Origin: Trichuris trichiura
Taxonomy: Eukaryota; Nematoda; Enoplea; Trichinellida; Trichuridae
Direction: 5' to 3'
NCBI GenBank assembly: GCA_037903355.1
Contig: JBAJFE010000026.1
Location: 868,001 to 932,000, forward strand
DNA length: 64,000 nucleotides
A model generated the notes under the pieces. It was not told the DNA's origin. It worked only from the letters and a program-made list of their open reading frames with translations, and ran no database searches. Positions within the stretch are counted from its first letter, which is position 1; every line of letters begins with the position of its first letter. The position numbers and the translations under genes are program-made. Positions 44,051 to 64,000 of this stretch are shown piece after piece.

Positions 44051-47000
44051 GAACCAACCAACCCATTGGAGGTTCAATCAGAATCGCAAAACAAGTACAC
44101 TTGTAGATTGCTCGCGCGGTCGGACAAAGTCTTAATGTTGTCATTTTTTTATGGCCTCTACAAATATCCAGAGACTGTGAATTCGGCGCAAGTGATTTAG
44201 ATGAATTGATCAAGTTTGAAAGTCTCACTTCTCCTCTGAAGTTTTGCCAAACGGAAGACAATTGCAGCAGCAGTATATAAATCGCTTAAGGGAATGGGCG
44301 TTGCGCATTCATGCAAATGGGACTTTAGCGAGTTGCCCAAACAAGTCAAAACAGTGGCACTCTTTTAAACTGGTAATTACGTTGAACGCGACCATTGTGA
44401 GTGGTCACAATTCCGTGGCGGCACAAATGTCTCAAGTGTATACGAACTTTTCCCAGCGACAAGGAAAGACTTTTATTATGGGAAATTTTTCATTGTACCA
44501 ACGATGGATTGACATTTGAAAAGGAATACCGTCGCAGGGAGAACCCATTCAACCAGAAATCAATACCTTCCGCACTGTGGAAAATAATTTAATCAGTCTT
44601 GTTCGAGAACGCCATTGAAGCGGGCGCTAATTTTCCCAAAAGTTTATCAACAAGTTATACGCAAAAAAGACGAAATAACTCCCACCATCACGGCCATAAC
44701 CCTTTCCGCTACGAGCGGATTCTTTTGTCCAGCAGCCTTTGCCCTTAGCCGCATTAGCATAGCTTTTTAAATTTTGGCAATAGCGCATTGTTGATGCGAA
44801 ATTTTTCTTTTAGCCTATCGATTTAACGCAATAACCAATTGGGACAACAAATCGTCCTCCGATCATTAGAGCAAACAAAATGGCCTTTATTTGCATACCG
44901 GCAAAAAAGAACGTTATTGAAATGACGTGAACAAGCGGAAGCAAAAAAACAAAAAAATATATAGCCTTGCATGAATCTCCCGACCTATTAATGGCAAGTC
45001 AAAATTCATTTTTTAAAGAACGCCCCCGTCTGAGAATGCTTTTGTTTTTCTTACTACTAGTCGAAAACTATTGGCCAACTAGCGCTACTCTGCTTTGTGA
45101 TAGTAAGGCAAAAACCTTATCGTTATTTTTCACCTCCGAACAAAAGCTCATTTACGGAGAAGCTTATGTCATCTAAGAAGGCTAACGTTGCTTCAGTTTT
45201 AAAGGTCACGTCGATCAAGGTAATGTAACGACGCGATTTGTTTTGTTTAGCTCCCAGTGAAGTAGAATAAAGTTTAGAAAAGGTTCAATGATTCTCCATC
45301 AGCTGCGGTTCAACGCATTTCAATTAGTTGGACTTTCTTCCAAATAAATTATATAAAATTTGCGTAGTAAAATTCCGCGTGACTGACGAGAGCTTCAAAG
45401 GGAAAAGTTTCAAATAGGCAGCCTTGTGAATAAGTCAACTTGATGTCTTTCTTGAACTCGAATGCAACATTCACAAGACAGTTGTAAGAATACTGTGCCG
45501 GTCATCAATTCTATGCAGTGGATGTTAGCATCAGAGGTTTTATTTCCTCACTAGTCAAGATAGTTCGAGAGAAGTTCTACAGGAAAAAAATGGCAGTCAT
45601 GTTACTCTATTAATAATAATTTTCTCCCGAGAATTTAGTCTTAAAAAGGGGCTAACGACAGAGCGGACCATTTTGAAATGTTTTCCTGAAAATTAATAAA
45701 ATGTTGTCACACTGTTACTTCAGTGACCCGGACGTGGCCGTCAAGAAGACTGTGCGTACTTTAAATAATGATAAATTAGAAGTTGGAATATTATGAAAAC
45801 GTTGGTACCAGCAGGGACCCCTTCATTGTTGGTTTGATTTTTGACAGCGCAAAGGTTGGTTGCAATATGAATATTAATAGACTTGCCAAAAAAGCATAAG
45901 AATAGATCGATGCGCTGCCATCATTGAACTAGAAAGATGTCATCATTCTGATACAAGTGATTCGCATGATCCGAAAGGAACTGACAAGTGACTCATATCG
46001 TGGAAACTCTTAACCCAATGCGCCGAATAAACAAGTTCTATTTTCACCTACTTTCATACTTCCTCCCTTTTTGCGTTGTAAAGAAATTCAACTAACATTG
46101 CATAATGCATTAACCCAACGTTGACTCATAGAAAAAAGTTTTTTGTTTAGAAGCAAACGACAATGTGATTCACCAGCTGATTTTCAATAGCTGCGGAATA
46201 GACGCTTCAGATCAGACGATTTTTGAATACAAGACAAAAACATAGAACTGCAAAAGGCTATTTAATAAAAATTAAAAAATACCCTCCTCTCAGAGACAAA
46301 AGTATTAAGTATTAAATAAAGCAAAGGTTGTTATTAACGGATTTCTATTCTGAAAAAAAGTTTCAACAGAATCGTGCTCAAACCGTTAATATAAGTGGCT
46401 CCACTTTTGGTGGGATTGAAATTCCAGCTTAGCTTAATCAGCTCAGGTGAGCTTTGTAGCAGTGCTAAAAGCCTTGACATGCAATTGTCCGGTTCAGACA
46501 AAAGTGATCACCTAAGATGACTGCCGCCAGTTTCCAAGAAATCGTCTGCCAATAACGCCTTCCTTTCATCTGCTCGTTAAAGTTTTTAAACGGAAGCAGG
46601 TGCTTTGGCAATCCAAAAATAAAATATATTTAAGCAAGAACTTCCTTGCGAAGACGGCGTCGAGAGCAAAGATCTTTTCTTTGTGAATAGCTCAAGAAAT
46701 CGCCATAGCGCAGTGTTCTGCCTAAATAAGCTTTGAGGAAAAAGAACTTCAAATAGGAGCTGCATTTGTTTAAAAATACATTGCATTTCGGACGTCTGAA
46801 TTGTGCGCTACAATGTTGCTTGAAAGCTGCCCCTTGTTGACATGAACAGTGGCTTATCAGACAAGAATCAGCGACTTACGTTTGGACGGCTAAAGCGCGC
46901 TGAAGAGCTTCCGCTTTGGTTGGTCCTCCCAGAGTGCAAATTAAACATTTGTCCAGTCTCCTATGCTCTGATAACTTGCTAGTTAAGTAGAGAACATGCA

Positions 47001-49680
47001 TACTGGTCTCCAATAGCAAGAAATGGGGCATAGTTAAAGGATAGAACGCAATTGTTCCATCACGATACATGCTCTCACATAGAGCACGTTGAAATAAAGC
47101 TGAACCTGAATAAGGAGCAGCGAACGCATGAAACCTGTTTAGGTAATCATCGATAAGGGAGCAGAGTCGCTAGATTTAATATCTTATTGTCTCAGCTTTG
47201 AAGAGACATAATTAGCTAACACTTCTGCATTAAAAAGGAAGGTAAGTAATAATCAACTATTCAGAGCAACCCGCGAACAGGCTAATTTCTACATTGTAGG
47301 GCGAAGTTATATAATCCTACGCTTTCTTCATGCGTAATTAAATGGCGCTTTCTTGGGAATATGATTCCTTAACTGTTTTCCACGTATTTTTTTTCTTTCA
47401 AATGCTCATCAGAAAATCAGTATAAGATCTTCTTGGCGTTTTGGCAGATATTGCAAACTGGTCTCATGCTCGCTTTTCCCAGCGTATACAATTCACAATC
47501 CTGCGAAAGCCTAACACAGAAAAGAAATTAGCAAACGACAAAGCTTTTACAAAAAGGCATATTCTCTTAGCCAAGCTTTGTCTGTAGCAGCTGAACAAGT
47601 TTATCTGCAAAACAAGACAGAGGAAAATGAATGCTGGCTATGGACATGTTGCATTATATGATTTGCTTTAATAGAACTGAATTCCAAACAAAACGTATAA
47701 CCATTGTCGAAAAGCAGCAAAAGCGCATCTCGTCAAGCATGACTCCCTTTCCTCTCGCAGTTTCTCCTTTAAAGTTATTGTTTGTTACAGAAAAGAAATA
47801 ACTTTGTCTTACCTGTTTTTTCTGCTTATTGTTCCTCAAACTGTTAATAAATAACAGATGAGAACGAGGCGCATTGTTGAACTATTTATTCGGAGCGACG
47901 CTAGCTCAGTGACTGAAATAAATCATCCCTTTATTGACGAGAGGCACCTAAGGTGACCAACAGTCACCCATTCTGCTTCGTGAATAATAAATTAATTATT
48001 TGTCTCCAGCTAAAGCGCCTATTTGCTAGCAAACGACAAAGGAAAGGTTTAATTTATTGACGCATTAGTTGAACGACAGTGGTTGCCGCGCGAAATTTTT
48101 CCGAAAGAATGCTTCGCCGGCTAAGTTTAGCCGGATGACTATTCGATTAAGACATTGCACTAATACGGTTTCAAAGCGCGATAAAGCAGATCTCCTAATA
48201 ATCGACTTTTGAACTGATCAGAAACTTCACTTAAGCCAAGTTCTAATAATTGTCCATAGCGTTAGAGCAAGCACCTTCCGGCAGTGGTGCCAACTGTTGA
48301 CTGTACGAATCAATCAGAGCACCGACATCCACACTGCCGTATCAAACGCTATGCCGACTGAGTACGCGCGGACTGCAGTTTAATAAAACAGCAAATGCTT
48401 AGCTAGCAGAACTTCACTGCACATTTCCTCAAAGCGGACGTTTGAGCATGTCAAAAGACTTCGCCATGAGTGGGTTCATGCTTGGTCAAAATTCGTCATC
48501 GAGTGTCCTCTATCATAAGCCTAATCCTAAGCTCAACTAGAGCGGAGGTTTGACATTTAAACAACGGCCATAAACCGTTTGACTTCGAAAGAGCGAATTT
48601 CACGAGAATAAGAGAATTAAGCAGCCTATTTTCTGATAGTTATGAATACAGCAGTTGCATATGGAAAACACGTATAAACACTACAACGATAGCAGAGACT
48701 TGAAACTCCATTGCCTGCGCTTCAGACTTAGATTTCTGTTCCTAACGAAAATCTAGTTATAATTTTTGTCACGTACTTTCCTCTAAAGCGTAAGCAAAAT
48801 ATCTGCACTAAATACTGTTGATATGTGTATGCGTCAAGTACTAATAGTGACTTTATTGTCTGAATTGCAACTGCTGTATTCTCGCATCTTACCTATCAAT
48901 GTCTTCAGCTACCAAATTATCAGGATTGAAAACGTGGTTAAGCTAGTCATTCGTCAACGAGTCCATGTTGTAAGCCTATGCATGGAAACAGTTCTTAGCT
49001 AGCGAACTTACTACATAAATCGCTCATAATTATCAGCTGCTTAGAAAATGAACCTGCCGAAGCATTCCCTGCTCCTAATGCTCAGGAATATTACAATTAT
49101 TTAATAACATTGAGATCAGAATGCGGTATCGTTTATATGACGATGAATCTATGATAATAAAACGGTTCAGCATAAAGCGAACCATGACTGAGTATAATTA
49201 ATGATTTTCCCTAACTGATCCACAACTGACCCAAGGTAAACGGCATGCCTGCTTAGAGAAACAGCTACTTATAAACATCTGAGAACAAAAACATAACTAA
49301 TACCATTATTTGTGAGCAGACTGCCAAAATGATCAAATTATTAAGGTGACGCAGGGCTGGCTTCCCTACACTGCGCAAATCCGTTGAAGAGCAAAAGCAG
49401 AACGCTCAGTTTTCAAGAATGCTATTTTAAGTCAAATAATGCTTGCGGATTTATTGTCGCCTTCATATCTCGCACTCTGGCGTCTGTAAGTGCACGCGCG
49501 TTTGTCAAGCGTCAGACTGTTCTTTATAAACAACGCGCTGCAGTATGGGTCAAGAAAATTTAAATGCTGAAATAAAGATACTAGAAAATTGATAATACGA
49601 GCTGGGAAAGAATCACAACTTCCTGCAGTGCTACTTCGCACAGTAGTAAGATGTCCTTCCAGCTAGATCACTTGGAGGTT
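44051..49680. other. Gene-poor stretch, nothing supported
   Basis: Both strands show only short open frames without family resemblance. I found no exon chain with consistent phase, no repeats of note and no RNA gene. It may be intergenic, or a very large intron of a gene I cannot see. Confidence 0.45.
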
Positions 49681-49685
49681 AATAA

Positions 49686-58680
<8,995 letters not shown>

Positions 58681-58686
58681 TAACTT

Positions 58687-59357
58687 CTAGGCTGCAACCG
58701 GAACAATGTTGAACATGTAAGAGTGGATCAGCATTTTCCCTTCATATTTACGCCAGATTTTCACGTACCTGCAAATCATCGACAATAAAGTATGTCGCTG
58801 TAAACATATTCGCACAAAGTTAAGATATATACTGTAAATAAATGTATTGTTAATATCATAGGCAAAGATTTCAAGTACTTCAATTCCTCTGAAGAGGTCA
58901 AAGCAGCTTACATGCGTTCCTGTATTGGTTTGTCTGCACTAAACAGCTTGTAGACGCCTCGTTCAAAAAACCAATCGCCGCTACCGTTCAACTCGTCGCA
59001 TTTGATTTCTATTTTTGTAACATGTAGCTCGTCCTTCAACGCCTTCCAGTAGTTCTGTGCAGCTATGAAGCAGAAATAAAGTGCAAGCTCGATATTAAAG
59101 CGAATAGTTTCAAAATCTTTTTTTACCATCCTTTCCTTTGATCAATGGACGGCCAGGTGCCAGAATCGTACAATTCGGTCCGTATATTGTGCTTGTGACA
59201 TGCCAGTCACCCTTCTGGTAGCCATTCATTAGTACTCCGTATTGTTTACCAATCTGTTCTTTGGCAAATGCTGTTGCAGCGTCACGTCCATTACAGGCAG
59301 TTAGCTATGGGAATTTGGCTTACCAAGGCTGCTCTTGGCTGCTTGGGCGGCCGCCAT
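58687..59357 (-). CDS. SnoaL-like (NTF2-fold) small protein, 4 exons
   Basis: Small alpha-beta barrel protein of the SnoaL/DUF4440 type, common in worms. Function of such stand-alone copies is unknown; relatives bind small hydrophobic ligands or act as isomerases. Exons (minus): 59357-59324, 59270-59127, 59062-58912, 58768-58687. All phases agree, 136 aa. Seen: GKQYGVLMNGYQKGDW (helix and start of the barrel), YGPNCTILAPGRPLIKGKD, the aromatic W before the first strand, KIEIKCDELNGSGDW and FFERGVYKLF (the family's GxGDxAxxxGxY motif), then a last exon YVKIWRKYEGKMLIH ending the barrel. No signal peptide, so presumably cytosolic. GGTTGGTTGCAG ends 15 bases before the ATG and could be a trans-splice or 5' UTR intron acceptor. 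It lies 480 bases downstream of the ZP gene on the same strand. Confidence 0.87.
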
Positions 59358-59692
59358 GTGGACGTACGGAAAATCTGCAACCAACCGATGTCAGACAAAA
59401 TTTAAACAAACCTTCAAGCCAGTGCGCACTGCAGGCAGAAGGGTGGCAGAAGCGCGGCTGGCGCGCTGTTCCAGCGTTCTTTTAGCTGCTGTCACTTTGG
59501 CACGCATACTTCAGGCTATTTTGCCGGGTAATTAAAAGCGACTTGCTTAAACACCAATGCAAATTATGCAACTGGCGAAAAGGAGAGAACACGTTGAAGG
59601 CTGCTTCTTGAAAAAGTAAAATGATACGGCGAGCCTAAAACTACAGCAGAAGCGCAGTCGTTAGCCAATATAATAAGCCAGTGCATCACAGA

Positions 59693-59698
59693 TTTATT
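59693..59698 (-). terminator. Polyadenylation signal AATAAA of the ZP-domain gene
   Basis: AATAAA in minus sense, about 140 bases past the stop of the ZP-domain gene and about 330 bases before the start of the SnoaL-like gene. It supports two separate transcripts or a processed tandem pair. Confidence 0.5.
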
Positions 59699-59837
59699 CC
59701 AACAACATAAACACCTTAAGCAACTTTGAACGCTTTACCTGAACATTGAGGAACGTACTAAGAATGAGTAGGAATCAACAGCCAGACAAAATATTAATTG
59801 CACCTTGAGCTAGGAAAGATAAGCAGCACCTGTGGGC

Positions 59838-62127
59838 TCACAGTTTTAACACATTTGGCGAATTAAGGTCAGCCGGCTTAGTTATTACTGCGTAACTGCT
59901 GGCCAGTTTTGACGACTTATCCTTGCCTTGACGACCCAAAAGCCAAGCAACTATGATCAGCAAGGAAATTATGACAATGACCATGGAGCCGGCTATAGCT
60001 ACAAAAACGGAGAAATTCAAGCAAATCGCGTCCGCCTTGGCCATCGACGTCAACTCAGTGCCCAGCTCGTTCTTTTCTGAAATAGCACATAGCGTTCAAT
60101 GCCAAAATAGGCGAACAGCTTTTTCAGCTCACCATTTCCATTTTGGACAACCACGTATCGGCTCAACTGAACTTCCCTCGTTCCGCTCAGGTCTTTTTGA
60201 ATACCAGCAGCGGTCGAAGGCTCCATCTCCAAAGTGTTGGCATGTCTTCTCTTCCTGTTTGTACCAAAGCACTGAAAATTGAATGATCCGTTGAAAAGAT
60301 GATAAAGCATGTTCGAATAAAAAATTACTCCGGGCTTTGGTTCGCACTGCTTTTGGTTACCGACGCATGCCAGGATAGTGCAGTGGACGTACAAGCTGCG
60401 GCCGTAGTTCGTGAAGTAGAAGGCAGGGAAATGAAGTTCGTACGAACTGCCATTTTGGTTGCGATCCATTTTTGGCAGAATGGCGCGAACCATAGGGTTC
60501 TTGCTGTTGAAGCAGCTTTAAAAAAACAATGAGCTTTACTCTTGTACTCGGGAAAAGGATTGGCAGTTCCGTCCGGTGGGTAATGCATACCTTCTACGGA
60601 CAAAGACCAGAGTGTGACCTTTGCGTGGATGTTCATCTGGGGAGCTGGATGACGAGAAGTAACATGTTTCTGGCAATATCTGTTGTACTGAAAAATGAAC
60701 ACAGACATAGAAAACATTATAAGCAACCTATACAAGTAAAACATGAGCAAAAGTTCTGCATTGATGAAATGGCAGAACTTCAGCTAAAATAAAACCATCT
60801 GGTCTGCTATTCACAGTTCCTTACCCAGGTTATTATTACTAACGCTGAGAACCAGCTTTATGGGATCACCAAGTCTCACGTTCTGATGACTAAGTCGTTC
60901 GTTGAACTCGTCTAGGAATTCCATAGAAATCGCCTGTGAACTATCAGCAAATCCCTCTATGTCCGTTCCTTCTTCATCTACGGTGCCTGAGTAGCGTAGC
61001 TGCTCACTGAAAAAAACATACGCCCATGCGGCTCCGACTTGGTTGACCTCTAAGTGAGCTCACTTTGTCACCTCTCCGCGAAAGGTAACCGAGGAAGCCT
61101 CAACGCGAGTATTGTACAGACAGCTGACCGAGTCGGCAACCATTGTGTTGTTATCGTCTTTTAACAGCAGCGTCACCTCAGCGTAAGAGATCCAGGAGGG
61201 AGTCTGAAATAGAGGAAAGGATAAACCACGTAGTGCGTCCTAGCAGGTACATTATTGCTTACAAACCAAGCCACAGGTTCCACTCCGCAGAGATATCGAT
61301 CGGCGTAACTAATGGTGAAACGATATCCAGCGCCTATGTCCTTCTTGGACGCATTTGGGCAGTTCGGATGACCTTCCACCTCCAAGTCCCACATACCGCT
61401 GCTTGGCTTCGGAAGACTCGGCTTCAATTCAATTTCCATTCCACCAGCTTTGCATGTAACAGATTTTACTAGAAAATGACTTGTCTCATAGGTGCGCAGT
61501 ACTGAATAGTGAGTGAAATTATGCGTCTTACTAAAGTCTCCTCCTTCTCTGCTTCGATTTCGGTAGGGGGATAGTTCTCCTTTTTTGCCACCCTAAAAAC
61601 ATTAGTCGCATAGATTACTAAAAGATTATTTCTTATTGTTTCAGCTGTCGGCACTATCAATGGTGTATATAAAGTGTGTGCATAGTTGCTTCCGGTTCAT
61701 GCGCAAACGTGCCACCTACCGAATCGTTTCCCAGTCGATATTCTTCTTCATTTACTGTGGGAAAAATTTCCTGCGGAGGCTCTGTCTGCTCATGCAGTTT
61801 TGCTTACAACGTGGCAGGGCAACAAGAAAATAATCTACCTCGCGACGAACAATAATCTATGTTCGAGAAGCGCATGTGACAATGGTATCAGGAAATTGTC
61901 ATGCACGTAACCCTACCTCTTTTGGTTTTTGTTCATCTGGCAAATCTTTCCCTGGGTCATTTTTCTGACATGTGCAAAAAAGATATGGACTGAGTGAGGC
62001 TTTAAAAAGGGTGACATGCATTAGTTACCACGTCGAGTTTATGTTCACCGCCTTCGCCGGCACCCAATGCCCGCTGTCCACTTACCAAAACGAGGAAGAC
62101 AAAAAGAATCAGCGGCACTGACTTCAT
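59838..62127 (-). CDS. Cuticlin-type ZP-domain membrane protein, 11 exons
   Basis: Type I membrane protein whose zona pellucida domain polymerises in extracellular matrix; in worms such cuticlins shape the cuticle. Exons (minus): 62127-62086, 61964-61917, 61785-61720, 61592-61532, 61468-61263, 61203-61064, 61006-60825, 60687-60540, 60503-60329, 60271-60133, 60076-59838; 481 aa, all phases consistent. Seen: signal peptide MKSVPLILFVFLVL; a charged linker (15-72) made by three tiny exons; ZP-N from SVTCKAGGMEIEL through FTISYADRYLCGVEP; ZP-C with ILPETCYF, LHFPAFYF, LYVHCTILACVG and CEPKPGCFG; the furin site RKRR (362-365); and one membrane helix (about 424-449) with a short basic tail. The linker exons rest on splice signals and phase, not homology. 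The 36-bp intron at 60539-60504 is unusually short but gives the only frame that restores the domain. Confidence 0.9.
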
Positions 62128-64000
62128 ATCCAAATGTGCGGCAATGAGCTGAAAGCAAAACAGCGAGTCTGAAGATAGAACAGCGCCTTGTCAGAGGACG
62201 CAGGATTAGCTGGACGCCCGCCGGTGGGAGAATACAAGGAACACGCGCGCCATGAAAGGACAATAGGTCAAAGGTAGAGGTCAACGAGAATGAGCACCGA
62301 TTGAACAAGATAACCCCTACTAATGAACAATGTGCGAGACGTTTCCGGCGGCAGCCAAGCGCACTCGAAGGTAAAAAGGATGCCCCAAAAGGACACCAGG
62401 ATTTGATAATTAAGGCACCAAATTAGCGACCATCGATGGCCCACAGAAACAATGGTGACCAATGTCCAGTGGAAAAAATCAGGTCGTTGAACTGTCCCTC
62501 CAACTTTTACAACACCTAGGATTAACCGTCTGGTGAGCTGTGGGAAACCATGAACAAGAAAGAACAGCTGCTATACGGCAGATCTTCTAAGCGTGTCATA
62601 AACGACCAGCCGTCATGTCACTGTCCATGTCGATAGGTTGACCATTCGGTCAGCTTCAATAGGCTTCTTGACATAGCTCACAAGTTCTGCTTCGCTATAT
62701 GAAATCCCAAAGTGGTCATTCGGCTACCAGTGACCGATGATAGAGAGATGTGCACAAGTAAAGAGCTATGAAATGACTGCTGATCAACCAAAAGATTCAT
62801 GAGCAAATGGCTTTATCTACCCTAATACTCATTTGACCCAATTTCGGCAGATTAACTATTTACCCAAACAGCAGCAGTACGTCAATGAGCAAAGTCAGAG
62901 CTTCGTTGGCGATTGCCATAAATGGAACACCAAATGAAGTGGACAGCAGAAAACTTGACTTTTCCACATGTACACATAGATGAGAGGCTCGTCAACAGCC
63001 TTTCTTGGCAACTGGCCGACCTGGTTCTGTTTCAAATCAAAGAGCAATATCCTTTGAAAGTTGCGCTGTCCAACAAGAGGATCGTTCAGGGGAAGAGTAA
63101 CCTGTCTTGAGCGACGAAATTCCCTTTATACGAAAAGGCTTTTGGCTAACGGCCTCTCCCGTATGCCGCAGGGTTGATACAAGTACTGCATTTGTCGTTC
63201 AACAAAACTGGTGGCAGGATTTGGAAATGTTCATTGAGTTGGGAGAGAGAGCAACGCGTGCATATATAGGCAAACTGACTGCCTAGCCTGATAAGGTCTG
63301 ATTCAACGAACGCTTCCTCTTAATACTACACCGAAGCAATTTTGCTTTCGGCTTCAGCGTAGTCAGCCACCCGCTAGAGTGAATCATAAAATAATTTGCA
63401 TATTCAGCACTAGCTTGAAACATTACCGCCGGCATCAAGAAACCAACAGAATGTTGCAACGCGGTTGTTTGCTGAATTTCCATTTTCGACAAAACCACAA
63501 TGTATACCTTGAAAAAAGGACTTCTGCTCTGTCAATTATTATTGAAAATAACGCACAAAGCCGAATAGGCGACATGGCCTTATTAGGCTCGACAAAAAAT
63601 GGGCATCAAAGTTTAGCGATGTAAAAAATTCTGAGCCCGATGAACAAATATGCCGCTATTCTCATTGTAAACCCCTAGAGACAACTGCTCTTGACTGAAC
63701 AAACACAGCAGCTAACTGTAAATACTAGTGTGTCATTCGTATATCCATTTATGAAAATTCTACAAGTGTTAGAATAATAAATAATTGCTTTCTTATAGCA
63801 CAGCAGTCTGGCAAGCCGTCAAAGCCTTGTATTATCATTCCAGTACATAAAGCGCCGCAGTAAGATGTTCCAAAGATGCAAACTTTACCAGCGACTACAT
63901 AACACTTGTTGGGTTTTTGGCTACAAATAAGTTTTGGTGGTTTAAAGTGTACATTTGACTACCAACATAAGCTTGCAAAACCATTGCGTTAGTTCCTTTG
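62128..64000. other. Upstream region of the ZP gene; no further gene supported
   Basis: TTTTGCTTTCAG ends 23 bases before the ZP start codon and may be a trans-splice site or the end of a 5' UTR intron. No TATA box is evident nearby. Frames at 62268-62462 (minus, hydrophobic), 62922-63110 (plus) and 63283-63498 (minus) are open without family resemblance. CATATATAGG at 63258-63267 is TATA-like but no gene follows that I can support. Confidence 0.45.

Noticed and set aside
60325..60750. 141-codon minus-strand frame across the ZP gene
   Set aside because: Reads through an exon, the 36-bp intron and the next exon in the wrong frame; the spliced model restores the conserved ZP-C domain.

Overview
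This window is nuclear DNA from an animal, most probably a nematode. Genes are split by many short introns, mostly 44-65 bp, with GT...TTTCAG-type ends. The recognisable proteins include a cuticlin-type ZP-domain membrane protein, a small SnoaL-like protein of a kind common in worms and a neuropeptide Y/F-type receptor. There are no bacterial operons or ribosome binding sites. A clade I (Trichuris/Trichinella-like) worm is my guess from intron size and gene density, not a demonstrated fact. Because coding sequence is cut into small exons, most genes here are invisible as single open frames. I rebuilt them by joining exons at GT/AG sites where phase and family similarity agreed.

Layout. 0-14.3 kb is dominated by tandem repeats: a 21-bp array (86-232), a roughly 41-bp palindromic minisatellite (3747-4310), three copies of a roughly 130-bp unit (5264-5577), and a 6-kb satellite-like array of about 14 diverged roughly 460-bp units (7918-13985) bounded on both sides by TTTGACG-rich DNA. 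Decayed exon-like pieces lie at 0.9-3.1 kb. 14.3-20.3 kb holds a 770-bp duplication and a frameshifted reverse-transcriptase relic. 20.3-34.3 kb is the gene-rich core: aminoacylase-1 (minus, 14 exons), a secreted or ER short-chain dehydrogenase (plus, 2 exons), a POT1 telomere-end protein (minus, intronless), a small charged helical protein (minus, 2 exons) and APC/C subunit 2 (minus, 11 exons). 37.4-38.5 kb carries an intronless neuropeptide receptor (minus). 41-44 kb carries two neighbouring stretches resembling GLMP, a lysosomal membrane glycoprotein. 44.1-58.7 kb shows no gene I can support. 58.7-62.1 kb carries the SnoaL-like gene and the ZP-domain gene, both minus.

The genes do not form one pathway. 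Housekeeping functions (APC/C, telomere end protection, N-acyl amino acid hydrolysis) sit beside surface and secreted products (ZP protein, receptor, GLMP-like, signal-peptide SDR). All strongly supported genes except the SDR lie on the minus strand. I see no phage, CRISPR or defence-type system. The most unusual items are the roughly 460-bp array with a recurring minus-strand peptide frame, the intronless POT1 with an extra N-terminal region, and introns of 33 and 36 bp inferred from frame and homology.
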